Shown here: one piece after another, positions 1 to 7,342 of the stretch
Numbering within the stretch: position 1 is the first letter of the stretch
Layout: each line of letters starts with the position of its first letter
Origin: a bacterium
GTDB lineage: Bacteria > Babelota > Babeliae > Babelales > Vermiphilaceae
Assembly (NCBI GenBank): GCA_030672115.1
Contig: DAOVGZ010000042.1
Location: 1-8,399, forward strand
Reading direction: 5' to 3'
DNA: 8,399 bases
Notes under the pieces: generated by a model
What the model saw: only the letters and a program-made list of their open reading frames with translations
Told to the model about the DNA's origin: nothing
Database searches by the model: none
Program-made: the position numbers and the translations under genes

Positions 1-933
1 ACCTTTTTTCTAAAACGGGATTTTCTTGAAGTGGAAACTCCGATGATGCAGCCCATTCCCGGAGGTGCTGAAGCCGCGCCTTTTAGGACATATCATAATG
101 CCCTGGGGATGGATCTTTTTTTGCGTATTGCTCCTGAGCTTTATTTAAAACGCCTGGTTGTCGGAGGGTTTGAAAGGGTTTTTGAAATTAATAGAAATTT
201 TAGAAACGAAGGTCTTTCAACAAGACATAATCCTGAATTTACGATGCTTGAGTTTTATACTGCTCACGAAGATTATCATTTTGCAGCTGAGTTTACAGAA
301 AAACTTTTACAAAAGGCTGTTTTTGAAAGTTGCCAAGATCCGATTGTTCTTTTTGGAGAACATAAGCTTGATTTTTCAAAATCGTTTCGTCGTTTGAGTA
401 TGAAGCAATCTGTTATGGAGTATGGTAATTATCAAGAAGATGATCTGTCAGAAAAAAATATTGATGCTGCGTTGAAAAATCATGACATTAAAATTGAAAA
501 AGGAAAAACTTCGTGGGGGCATAAATTGCTCGCGTTGTTTGAAGAGCTTGTTGAACATAAGTTGATTCAACCAACATTTATTACCGATTTTCCTATTGAG
601 GTTTCTCCCCTTGCAAAGCGTGATCCTCAAAATCCTAATATTGCTTCACGTTGGGAACTTTTTGTTGCAGGTATGGAACTTGCCAATGCGTTTAATGAGC
701 TTAATGATCCACATGATCAAGCTGATAGATTTAAAGCACAGGCAGAGGCGCATGCAAGTGGTGATGTAGAAGCTCATCATTATGATGCAGATTATATTCA
801 AGCGCTTGAGTATGGTTTACCTCCAGCTGTTGGTGTTGGTATTGGAATAGATCGTTTTGTTATGTTGCTTACCAATACAACATCAATTAAAGATGTTATT
901 TTATTTCCAACATTAAAAAAGAAGCTCATATAA
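1..933 (+). CDS. lysS: Lysyl-tRNA synthetase, class II (5' truncated by window edge)
   Basis: This cytoplasmic enzyme charges tRNA-Lys with lysine using ATP. The window holds its last 310 residues, out of about 500 usual for bacterial LysRS, so the N-terminal anticodon-binding OB domain lies upstream. The frame is open from base 1. The GTG at 31 is an internal valine inside motif 1 (FLEVETPMM, window residues 8-16), not a start. Class II motif 2 is seen as FRNEG (about 67-71) followed by STRHNPEFTMLEFY. The lysine-binding block ELANAFNELNDP follows, and motif 3 is GVGIGIDR (about 278-285), ending in the typical DVILFP. Nothing catalytic in this portion appears to be missing. The gene ends in TAA and is followed within about 40 bases by a strong terminator, which separates it from the phospholipase genes. 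Confidence 0.96.
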   Translation, partial: TFFLKRDFLEVETPMMQPIPGGAEAAPFRTYHNALGMDLFLRIAPELYLKRLVVGGFERVFEINRNFRNEGLSTRHNPEFTMLEFYTAHEDYHFAAEFTEKLLQKAVFESCQDPIVLFGEHKLDFSKSFRRLSMKQSVMEYGNYQEDDLSEKNIDAALKNHDIKIEKGKTSWGHKLLALFEELVEHKLIQPTFITDFPIEVSPLAKRDPQNPNIASRWELFVAGMELANAFNELNDPHDQADRFKAQAEAHASGDVEAHHYDADYIQALEYGLPPAVGVGIGIDRFVMLLTNTTSIKDVILFPTLKKKLI

Positions 934-974
934 GCGATTTAATATAGTTAATACTTTCTCTTTGTTATAGTTTT

Positions 975-1014
975 GGCTCCGTTTAGACATAAAGTCTTGA
1001 ACGGAGCCTTTTTT
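975..1014 (+). terminator. Rho-independent terminator of lysS
   Basis: A 9-bp perfect G+C-rich stem (GGCTCCGTT / AACGGAGCC) continues inward with AGAC/GTCT around an ATAAA loop. It is followed directly by six T residues (1009-1014). It stands 41 bases after the lysS stop and upstream of the phospholipase promoter, so it insulates the two units. The T tract is on one side only, so it works for plus-strand transcription. Confidence 0.9.
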
Positions 1015-1017
1015 GTT

Positions 1018-1047
1018 TTGTATGGTATGGCTGCATGTTTTTATAAT
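1018..1047 (+). promoter_or_regulatory. Candidate sigma-70 promoter of the phospholipase pair
   Basis: A perfect TATAAT -10 box lies at 1042-1047. A weak -35 (TTGTAT, 1018-1023) is 18 bases upstream. It sits directly after the lysS terminator. Transcription from about 1054 would leave a leader of about 27 bases before the ATG at 1081. The -10 is convincing. The -35 matches only at TTG, so part of the strength may come from elsewhere. Confidence 0.5.
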
Positions 1048-1070
1048 GTCTATTTTAGGGTTTTATATTT

Positions 1071-1076
1071 AGGAAA
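1071..1076 (+). promoter_or_regulatory. Ribosome binding site fixing the start at 1081
   Basis: AGGAAA lies just before ATG 1081, with AGGA 6 bases from the start codon. The longer open frame beginning at TTG 973 would start inside the lysS terminator hairpin and before the promoter. This site, together with the signal-peptide-like sequence that follows, therefore decides in favour of 1081. Confidence 0.6.
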
Positions 1077-1080
1077 ATTT

Positions 1081-2853
1081 ATGAAGTATCGTAATTTTTG
1101 TTTTATTTTTGCTTTTATTACGTTTTATTCTTCATCAAATAATAAAATAACATTTTCAGTAGACCAATTTATGACTGATGAGATCTCGGTTGCTGATGAA
1201 ATGGCAATTACTCGGCGGGGTATTATTAATGAAATTTCTGAAGCCTTAGAAGGGGTGTTGGCTGTAACAGAAGATGTTTTAAATATTATTTTGTTACCAA
1301 TAAAACAGTTAATTAAGCTTGATCAAGAAGCAATTTTGCAAAACCAACATAAATCTGATGTTGCAATGGTTCGCCAAGGTGGTCCTTTGTGCCAAGGGGA
1401 GTTAAATTTTCGTGAAAAACGTTTTCCTATTGTAAAAAAGGCACAAGAAAAATTGCTTGCAATGAATCTTGAAGATGAAGATGTTTTGGAAATTGCATTT
1501 TCTGGTAGTGGTGGCAGCATGCGAGCAAAAGCTTTTTCTCTTGGAGCCTGTTATGGTGCAGATAAAATTGGTCTTTTAGATACTGCTATGTACATGTCTG
1601 GTCTTTCTGGTACTACATGGTTTTTAGCTCCATGGATTTCTAGCGGTTTACCCCTTGGACAATATTATGAACGTGCTATGCAAGATATTTGTTATGGTTT
1701 AGATATAGACGATATTGATGATTTAGAGCCAATTCTGGATTCGTTATGGACAAAGTTTGCGTTTAACCAACATATTAACATCATTGATATATATGGAGGA
1801 TTGCTTGGTAACAATCTGTTATCTGGCTTTGGAAAAAAACAACATATGATTTACCTTTCTGATCAACAAAAAACTATTGCTGATGGTATATTTCCAATGC
1901 CTATTTATAACGCTGTTTTGGCAGAACGTCATATGAAAAAACATTGGTTTGAGTTTACACCATTTGAAGTTGGCAGTCGTTGGTTAGGTGCTTATATTCC
2001 TTCATGGTCATTTGGAAGAAAATTTAAAAAAGGAAAATCTTGTTCAAAGGCACCAGAAATGAGTCTAGGGTTTATGATGGGAATTTGTGGCTCGGCATTC
2101 GCTGCAAGTTTTCAAGAAGCGTATGATAAATGTTTTAAAAATATTCGATTACCTAAATTTTTAAGTAAAGTTCCTGCCGCAGATAAAATTTTTAACATAT
2201 TAAAAGGAATTTTGAAAAAATTAGCTTTGTCTACAGAGCTTGGTGATATTCGAATTGCATGGGGGCAAGTTTTTAATTACGTATATAAAATGGAAAAAAG
2301 TGTTTATCGCGATTATCAAGATCTTAAACTTATTGATGCTGGAGTAGAGTTTAACAATCCTATTTTTTCAACATATAGAAAGCCTCCTTACGCAGATGCT
2401 CCAGATGTTATTTTTGTTTTTGATGCTACATCAGTGGTAAGTACAACAGAAATTAAGGGAGCACAAGATTACGCTTCTTTATATAATTTAAAGTTTCCAA
2501 AAATAGATACTGATGATGTTCTAGGCAAAGCATTAACAGTGTATGGAGACATAAATGATCTAGATGTTCCTCTTATATTGTTTATGCCTAGAACAATTGA
2601 CTATAAGCTTCTGTCAAAAAATAGTAACAATGAAAAATTTAAAGATCATGTGAGACAGCTAAAAGATTTTGATATTGAAGAAGCTGTTAATTTAGGTTTT
2701 GCATTTTCAGGCAATTTTAAATACACACGTGAACAAGCAGATCTTATTGTCGGACTTGGAGAATTTAATGTTAGAGCGTTAGAGCAAACAATAAAAGAAA
2801 TTTTGAAAAAAAGAATTGAAGCAAAACGTAAAAAAAGAATGTTGAATAAATAA
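1081..2853 (+). CDS. Exported cytosolic-PLA2-like phospholipase (PLA2_B family), copy 1
   Basis: This is a 590-residue protein of the group IV cytosolic phospholipase A2 / lysophospholipase fold, which cleaves acyl chains from glycerophospholipids with a Ser-Asp dyad. Residues 1-18 (MKYRN, then FCFIFAFITFY and SSS) look like a Sec signal peptide. A helical, partly amphipathic region follows to about residue 95. The catalytic domain has the glycine-rich oxyanion loop SGSGGSMRA (141-149, Arg148), the nucleophile elbow GLSGTTW (Ser176) and the acid LIDAG (Asp419). Blocks recalled from animal cPLA2 are present: PMPIYNAV, WFEFTPFEVG, GFMMGICGSAFAASF and LKFPKID. The C-terminus ends in a basic KRKKRMLNK tail. 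There is no C2 domain. The third loop glycine is Ser, and the elbow reads SGT where animal enzymes have SGS. It is transcribed from its own promoter, with a paralogue 33 bases downstream. I infer export and action on host or envelope membranes. The family call is firm; substrate and location are not shown. Confidence 0.88.
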   Translation: MKYRNFCFIFAFITFYSSSNNKITFSVDQFMTDEISVADEMAITRRGIINEISEALEGVLAVTEDVLNIILLPIKQLIKLDQEAILQNQHKSDVAMVRQGGPLCQGELNFREKRFPIVKKAQEKLLAMNLEDEDVLEIAFSGSGGSMRAKAFSLGACYGADKIGLLDTAMYMSGLSGTTWFLAPWISSGLPLGQYYERAMQDICYGLDIDDIDDLEPILDSLWTKFAFNQHINIIDIYGGLLGNNLLSGFGKKQHMIYLSDQQKTIADGIFPMPIYNAVLAERHMKKHWFEFTPFEVGSRWLGAYIPSWSFGRKFKKGKSCSKAPEMSLGFMMGICGSAFAASFQEAYDKCFKNIRLPKFLSKVPAADKIFNILKGILKKLALSTELGDIRIAWGQVFNYVYKMEKSVYRDYQDLKLIDAGVEFNNPIFSTYRKPPYADAPDVIFVFDATSVVSTTEIKGAQDYASLYNLKFPKIDTDDVLGKALTVYGDINDLDVPLILFMPRTIDYKLLSKNSNNEKFKDHVRQLKDFDIEEAVNLGFAFSGNFKYTREQADLIVGLGEFNVRALEQTIKEILKKRIEAKRKKRMLNK

Positions 2854-2886
2854 CTTTTTTTATTGGTTTGAAAAAAAAGGAAAATT

Positions 2887-4713
2887 GTGAAAAAAAGAGT
2901 AGTAGCACTTGTTTTTTTAGGACTTTTATTTGCAGGTTTTATAGGACTTCGCAAGTCTCTTGATGCTGTTGAAACTCAATCAAAAACTGCCAAATTTTTT
3001 AATAAAATTTTAACTCGCGTTGTCAAAGATGTAGAGGCTATTGAGAAAGGAGTTAGAAAAGTTATTACTGAAATAGGATATGCTATTTCGTTGCCGTTTA
3101 GAGAAAATATTAAAAAACTACAAATTCCAATAGCGCAAAATCCTTATGCTACAACCAAAGCATTTGTCAGAAAGGGTGGTGTGCAATCACCGCAAGAAGT
3201 AGAGTATTTAAAATTACGCAGACCGATTGCAAGAAGGGCTTTAGAAGCTTTTTTAGGTAAAACTTTTCCTCCTCATGTTATTCTTCCTGATGTTATGGTT
3301 TCTCTTAGTGGTGGCGGAAATCGAGCATCAATTTTATCTTGGGGATTTTTACGTGCATTAGAAAAAATAGGATTATTAGATTGTACAACGCATGTTACGT
3401 CGTTGTCAGGGTCAACATGGATGTTATTACCATGGTTAGTAAGTGGATTGCCATTAGAGCAGTTTAAGCAACTATTGTTTAATTCTGTTATTCATGGGCC
3501 AAAATTTCGTACTCCCGAAAATATTAAACATGCAATGGATTTTTTACTTAGAAAGGTTGCATTTAAACGTTCGACTACGCTGATTGATTTGTATGGAATT
3601 GGGCTTGGTACGATATTGTTTCATGGATTAGGGGAAAATAGAGATCCACTTCAGGTATATATGAATTCTTTGCAAGACCCTTTAAATACTGCTTTAATAC
3701 CGTATCCAATTATTACATCAATTTCTGTGCCAGATGTTAGGTGGTTCACAGCAACACCACATGAATTTGGATCTGCAAGTCTAGGTTATTATGTTCCTAT
3801 TTGGGCATTTGATAGAGATTTTAATAATGGTTCATCTGTTGATATGAAGTTGTATCCGGATCGTGTTAGTGTTTCTAGTTTGCTTGCAATGAGTTCTGCT
3901 GCTATTGGGATAAGTTTTGGAGATTTTTATGCGCATACAGCAGCATCAATTAAAGATAAGTTATTAAAAAAAATATTAAGTGCCATTTTAGAAAAATCAC
4001 CACTTGAAAGAATACGCTTGTTGTACTACGAGAAAAAAAATTATTTACGTGGTATAACCGGGCTTCCTGTTTACGATACATTATCAGGAAAAACATGGGG
4101 AGATGTCAGTTCAATAAAATATACTGATGCGGGAATTATTTGGGGCAATCCTCTTCCTCCGTTATTTGATAGAATGCGTTCTGGTGTTCCAACTATTTTA
4201 CTTGTTATGGATGCTTCAGGAACTGTTGGGGTTGAAAAATTAAAACTTGTAAAAGCATTTGCTGATGGTGATAATCCAAGAAAAAAAATGTTTCCATTTC
4301 CAGATATCCCAGCAGCTGAAGGTGTTGGTCAAAAAAGCATGAGTGTCTTGAAAAATAATGATGTTCTTGTTCTTTATTTTCCTCGAATTATTGACCGAGA
4401 TATGATAGAGACACAAAAAAACAATCCTGAACTACAAAATGTAATAGAGCGATTGAATTTTGATATGGGACAAAGAATGAAAGGTGAATATTCAACGTTT
4501 AATCTAAAATATTCACAGGAAAAGGCAGAAGATCTTGCTTCTGTTTCTTTATTTAATGTGATTTCCAATAAAGAACGTATTAAATCTGCAATGACCAACT
4601 TTATTTCTCATTATGTGCAGCAAGAAACGTCTGAGCAAAAAGCGCAAAGTAAAGCAAGCGCCGAATTTTTAAATAGAATGGGAGTTGCTGGAACTCCAGT
4701 AAATAAAAAATAA
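2887..4713 (+). CDS. Exported cytosolic-PLA2-like phospholipase (PLA2_B family), copy 2
   Basis: This 608-residue paralogue of the preceding gene begins at GTG 2887, with AAGGA five bases upstream; an in-frame TGA at 2869 rules out an earlier start. Residues 1-21 (KKR, then VVALVFLGLLFAGFIGL) form a signal peptide or uncleaved anchor, with no lipobox cysteine. The region to about residue 130 is helical and shares a VRKGG block with copy 1 (VRQGG). Catalytic elements are SLSGGGNRA (oxyanion Arg146), SLSGSTW (nucleophile Ser174) and YTDAG (Asp414). Arg and Ser are 28 residues apart, as in copy 1 and in human cPLA2-alpha (R200/S228). The end contains YSTFNLKYS and SLFNVISN, resembling the animal cPLA2 C-terminal STFNFQYP and HFNTLNN blocks as I remember them. 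With 33 bases between the genes and no terminator, the two are probably co-transcribed. The last 30 residues are polar and look disordered. Confidence 0.88.
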   Translation: MKKRVVALVFLGLLFAGFIGLRKSLDAVETQSKTAKFFNKILTRVVKDVEAIEKGVRKVITEIGYAISLPFRENIKKLQIPIAQNPYATTKAFVRKGGVQSPQEVEYLKLRRPIARRALEAFLGKTFPPHVILPDVMVSLSGGGNRASILSWGFLRALEKIGLLDCTTHVTSLSGSTWMLLPWLVSGLPLEQFKQLLFNSVIHGPKFRTPENIKHAMDFLLRKVAFKRSTTLIDLYGIGLGTILFHGLGENRDPLQVYMNSLQDPLNTALIPYPIITSISVPDVRWFTATPHEFGSASLGYYVPIWAFDRDFNNGSSVDMKLYPDRVSVSSLLAMSSAAIGISFGDFYAHTAASIKDKLLKKILSAILEKSPLERIRLLYYEKKNYLRGITGLPVYDTLSGKTWGDVSSIKYTDAGIIWGNPLPPLFDRMRSGVPTILLVMDASGTVGVEKLKLVKAFADGDNPRKKMFPFPDIPAAEGVGQKSMSVLKNNDVLVLYFPRIIDRDMIETQKNNPELQNVIERLNFDMGQRMKGEYSTFNLKYSQEKAEDLASVSLFNVISNKERIKSAMTNFISHYVQQETSEQKAQSKASAEFLNRMGVAGTPVNKK

Positions 4714-4723
4714 TGAAAGAGTA

Positions 4724-4752
4724 TTAAAGTTGCTTTAAATTGCATATAAAAT
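4724..4752 (+). promoter_or_regulatory. Weak candidate promoter of recJ
   Basis: The 93-base gap before recJ is very AT-rich. TAAAAT (4747-4752, within TATAAAAT) could be a -10 box, with TTAAAG (4724-4729) 17 bases upstream as a poor -35. No convincing terminator closes the phospholipase unit here, so read-through into recJ is also possible. A short inverted repeat, TTTGT-A-ACAAA (4761-4771), lies just downstream with no known role. Confidence 0.25.
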
Positions 4753-4806
4753 AAGGTACCTTTGTAACAAAACGTTTGCATATATACAAAAAAATCAAAG
4801 GGACTT

Positions 4807-6531
4807 GTGAATACTCTTCAGGGTGAAAAATATTTGTGGCGATTGCCAGAAAAAAATAAACAAGAAGTACTTACTTTTGCATCTTTGTACAATCTTTCAT
4901 TTCCAATTGTTCAAACACTTGTATCTCGTGGCTTTTGTTCCAAAGAGTCTCTTGATGAATTTTTATTTAGTTCTTTTGAAAAAGATGTGGCACATCCATC
5001 ACTTTTGCATGATGCACAAAAGTCTGTTGATAGAATTTTGCAGGCGATTAAAAATAAAGAAAAAATTTTAATTTTTGGTGATTATGATGTTGATGGGATA
5101 ACATCTTCTGCTTTAATGGTTACTTGTTTGTTACATCTTGGTGCAGATGTTAATTTTTTTCTTCCTCATCGTGTTCGAGATGGGTATGGAATTTCTAAAA
5201 AAATTGTTGAACGTGCAGCAAAAAATAACTACAAATTAATTATCACAGTTGATAATGGCATAACGGCGTTTGAGGCAGCTGATAAAGCAAAAGAATGTGG
5301 TATTGATCTTATTATTACCGATCATCACAGGCAACATGAAAAACTTCCTGATGCTTTTGCTATCGTTAATCCAAATGTGAAAGGGTGTAAGTATCCTTAT
5401 AAAAAATTTGCCGGTGTTGGTGTTGCGTTTAAATTACTATCTTTATTGTTTGAACAAAAAAAAATACCATTGCCAGAAAAAGCTTATGAGCTTCTTCTTT
5501 TAGGAACAATTGCTGATGTTGTACCATTAACTGGAGAAAATCGTTTTTGGGTTCGTTATTGTCTTAATTATATGAATAAAGCAGATAGTTATGCTCTTAA
5601 TGTGCTCAAAAAGAATGGAAAATTAACAAAGCCGGCGATTTCTTCGACTGATATTGGTTTTTGTATTGCGCCACAAATAAATGCTCTTGGTCGGTTAGAA
5701 GATCCGCGTCAGGGTGTAAAGTTTCTTCTTGGTTTAGATAAAAAAGAAGTTGATGAAGTTGGGCGTATTTTATTTGAATTGAATCAAACTCGCAGAAAAG
5801 TTGAGCGTTCAATTTTTGAGCAAATACAAGAAGAAATTGATCAAAAACGAATTGATATTGATAAAGAAAATATTATTATTGCGGCTAGCCATTCTTGGGC
5901 GCCGGGAGTTATTGGATTAGTTGCGTCTCGTTTAGTTTCTGCTTACGGCAAACCAACCTTGTTGTTTCATCTTAATAAAAAAGGTATAGCAAAAGGTTCT
6001 TGTCGATCGATTCCAGAATTTAATATGTTTGATGCTCTTCAATCTTCCTCCCATCTTTTAAAATCATTTGGAGGACATTCATTTGCTGCAGGTCTTTCAT
6101 TAAAAGCAGATGATATTCCTGAGCTTAAAAAACATTTAGAAGCACTTATTGTAGAAAAATTAACAGAATTCGATTTAAAACAAAAAATAGAACTAGATGC
6201 TGATGTTTCCCTTGGAGATTTGAATCAGAAATTTATGAATGATATTGCATTTTTAGAACCATTTGGAAATGAAAATAGACAGCCAATGTTTTATTTGAAA
6301 AATGTTGTTCAAGTACAAAAGCCAACACTCCTTAAAGATCTTCATGTAAAATGTTCAGTATTTTCAGATGGTGTTATTAAGCCACTTATTTTTTTCAATA
6401 GACCAGAACTTTTTGAAAAACTTTTAGAGCATGGTGAAAAACCACTTCATCTAGCAGCACAAATTTCTGAAAATCATTGGGGCGGTAGAGTTAGTGTTGA
6501 ATTAATTGGAACAGATGTTTCATTTGATTGA
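4807..6531 (+). CDS. recJ: Single-stranded-DNA-specific exonuclease RecJ
   Basis: This 574-residue protein has the normal length for RecJ, the 5'-3' single-strand DNA exonuclease that acts with RecQ-type helicases in recombination and mismatch or base excision repair. DHH-domain metal ligands are visible: FGDYDVDG (90-97), VDNG (148-151), TDHH (171-174) and GTIADVVPL (233-241). INALGRLEDP (291-300) lies between the domains. The DHHA1 part carries SHSWAPGVIG (361-370), KGSCRSIPEFN and GGHSFAAG (422-429). The C-terminal OB-type part includes FLEPFGNEN (482-490). GTG 4807 is the first start after the in-frame stop at 4765. Its AGGGA Shine-Dalgarno (4799-4803) is unusually close, at 3-4 bases, which may limit translation. 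The gene ends in TGA. Neighbours give no functional link. All signature motifs are intact, so the enzyme should be active. Confidence 0.96.
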   Translation: MNTLQGEKYLWRLPEKNKQEVLTFASLYNLSFPIVQTLVSRGFCSKESLDEFLFSSFEKDVAHPSLLHDAQKSVDRILQAIKNKEKILIFGDYDVDGITSSALMVTCLLHLGADVNFFLPHRVRDGYGISKKIVERAAKNNYKLIITVDNGITAFEAADKAKECGIDLIITDHHRQHEKLPDAFAIVNPNVKGCKYPYKKFAGVGVAFKLLSLLFEQKKIPLPEKAYELLLLGTIADVVPLTGENRFWVRYCLNYMNKADSYALNVLKKNGKLTKPAISSTDIGFCIAPQINALGRLEDPRQGVKFLLGLDKKEVDEVGRILFELNQTRRKVERSIFEQIQEEIDQKRIDIDKENIIIAASHSWAPGVIGLVASRLVSAYGKPTLLFHLNKKGIAKGSCRSIPEFNMFDALQSSSHLLKSFGGHSFAAGLSLKADDIPELKKHLEALIVEKLTEFDLKQKIELDADVSLGDLNQKFMNDIAFLEPFGNENRQPMFYLKNVVQVQKPTLLKDLHVKCSVFSDGVIKPLIFFNRPELFEKLLEHGEKPLHLAAQISENHWGGRVSVELIGTDVSFD

Positions 6532-6613
6532 TCTGTAACTTTGATTGTTTTTTTGGGGAATAAGTTATGGTTTCAATGTAAATGTCGTTTAGATCGAGCG
6601 ATTCGTAGCGCTT

Positions 6614-6642
6614 TTGAGCTTTTTGTTACCTATGATTATATT
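6614..6642 (+). promoter_or_regulatory. Candidate promoter of the macro-domain/cmk unit
   Basis: TTGAGC (6614-6619) and TATATT (6637-6642) are separated by 17 bases, matching four of six and five of six positions of the -35 and -10 consensus. Transcription would start near 6650, about 43 bases before ATG 6693. It lies in the 161-base gap between recJ and the macro gene. The gap otherwise holds only a 42-codon frame without a convincing start and an imperfect AGCG/CGCT hairpin. Confidence 0.4.
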
Positions 6643-6692
6643 ATAGTAGGTAGAAAATAATTTAAAATAATGGAATCTTTTGGAGGTTTACT

Positions 6693-7334
6693 ATGGTTTT
6701 AAAATTGTTATTTATGATTACAAATCTTTTTGCTGGTACAAATAAAATAGATTTTAATGTTAATAAAAGCACTATCTCATGTAAACAGGGTGATATTTTA
6801 ACTTATAAAGCTGATGCAATTGTAAATCCTGCAAATAGTAGTTTAAAAGCTGGCGGAGGAGTTTGTGGAATAATTTTTGGAGCGGCAGATAGTAAGATGC
6901 TTCAAGAAGAATGTCAAAATGTTTTGCCTGAAGGTGGTTTGAATGTTGGTGATGTTGTTGTAACAGAGTCATGTGGAATGGTTGGATTTAAAAACATTTT
7001 TCATGTTGTTTGTCCAAACTTTAACAACAAAAATAGAATGCAGGTTTCGCAGGATTTTGATAAAAAAGGGAAATTGCAACTTGAAAGATGTTATAAAAAT
7101 GTGCTTGAAAAAGTTGTAGATATAAAAGCACAATCAATAACGTTTCCTTTTTTGAGTGCCGGAAATTTTTGTAGAGATATATCGGATCGGCCTGAATTGG
7201 CAAAAATAGCATTGGACTCTATTGTTAATTTTTGTAAAATATCCAATAAGCCTTTAACTATAAATATTATTTTGTATGATGCTAAAGATTTTAATCTGTT
7301 TAAAAAACAAGTTCAAATATTAATCAAAAAATAA
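6693..7334 (+). CDS. Macro-domain (ADP-ribose-binding) protein with hydrophobic leader
   Basis: This is a 213-residue single macro domain, the fold that binds ADP-ribose or related metabolites and often removes ADP-ribose from proteins. The order of signatures is typical: QGDILTYKADAIVNPANSSL (32-51, with Asp34 as adenine contact and Asn45/Asn48), GGGVCG (54-59), EEC (72-74), GDVVVTESCGM (86-96), IFHVVCPNF (102-110) and the phosphate loop SITFPFLSAGNF (148-159). The position after GGGV, often Asp in hydrolytic MacroD-type proteins, is Cys58. Viral macro domains with GVC exist, so activity cannot be assumed. Residues 1-15 (MVLKLLFMITNLFAG) are hydrophobic and resemble a signal peptide, suggesting export. 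The start is fixed by a strong GGAGG (6682-6686), six bases before the ATG. cmk follows after 8 bases, so the pair is likely an operon. The target is unknown. Confidence 0.88.
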   Translation: MVLKLLFMITNLFAGTNKIDFNVNKSTISCKQGDILTYKADAIVNPANSSLKAGGGVCGIIFGAADSKMLQEECQNVLPEGGLNVGDVVVTESCGMVGFKNIFHVVCPNFNNKNRMQVSQDFDKKGKLQLERCYKNVLEKVVDIKAQSITFPFLSAGNFCRDISDRPELAKIALDSIVNFCKISNKPLTINIILYDAKDFNLFKKQVQILIKK

Positions 7335-7342
7335 GTAAGAAT

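Noticed and set aside
31..33. GTG as the start of the lysyl-tRNA synthetase gene
   Set aside because: The frame is open upstream to base 1, and the residues before it (FLE) belong to class II motif 1. The GTG is an internal valine codon of a gene cut by the window edge.
1..130. Higher G+C at the left edge as a sign of recent recombination
   Set aside because: The stretch is short and encodes the highly conserved motif 1 and PGGA region of LysRS. The difference is too small to interpret.
4681..4697. GGAGTT / AACTCC hairpin as terminator of the phospholipase unit
   Set aside because: The stem is only 6 bp, lies inside the coding sequence and is followed by an A-rich, not T-rich, stretch.
1081..4713. 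Patatin-like phospholipases
   Set aside because: The elbow is SGS/SGT-T-W and the acid lies in DAG followed by several cPLA2-specific blocks. Patatins have GxSxG with a DG[GA] motif and lack these blocks.
6580..6620. Possible tRNA or structured RNA between recJ and the macro gene
   Set aside because: Only a 4-bp AGCG/CGCT stem forms. There is no acceptor stem, anticodon arm or proper T-loop motif.
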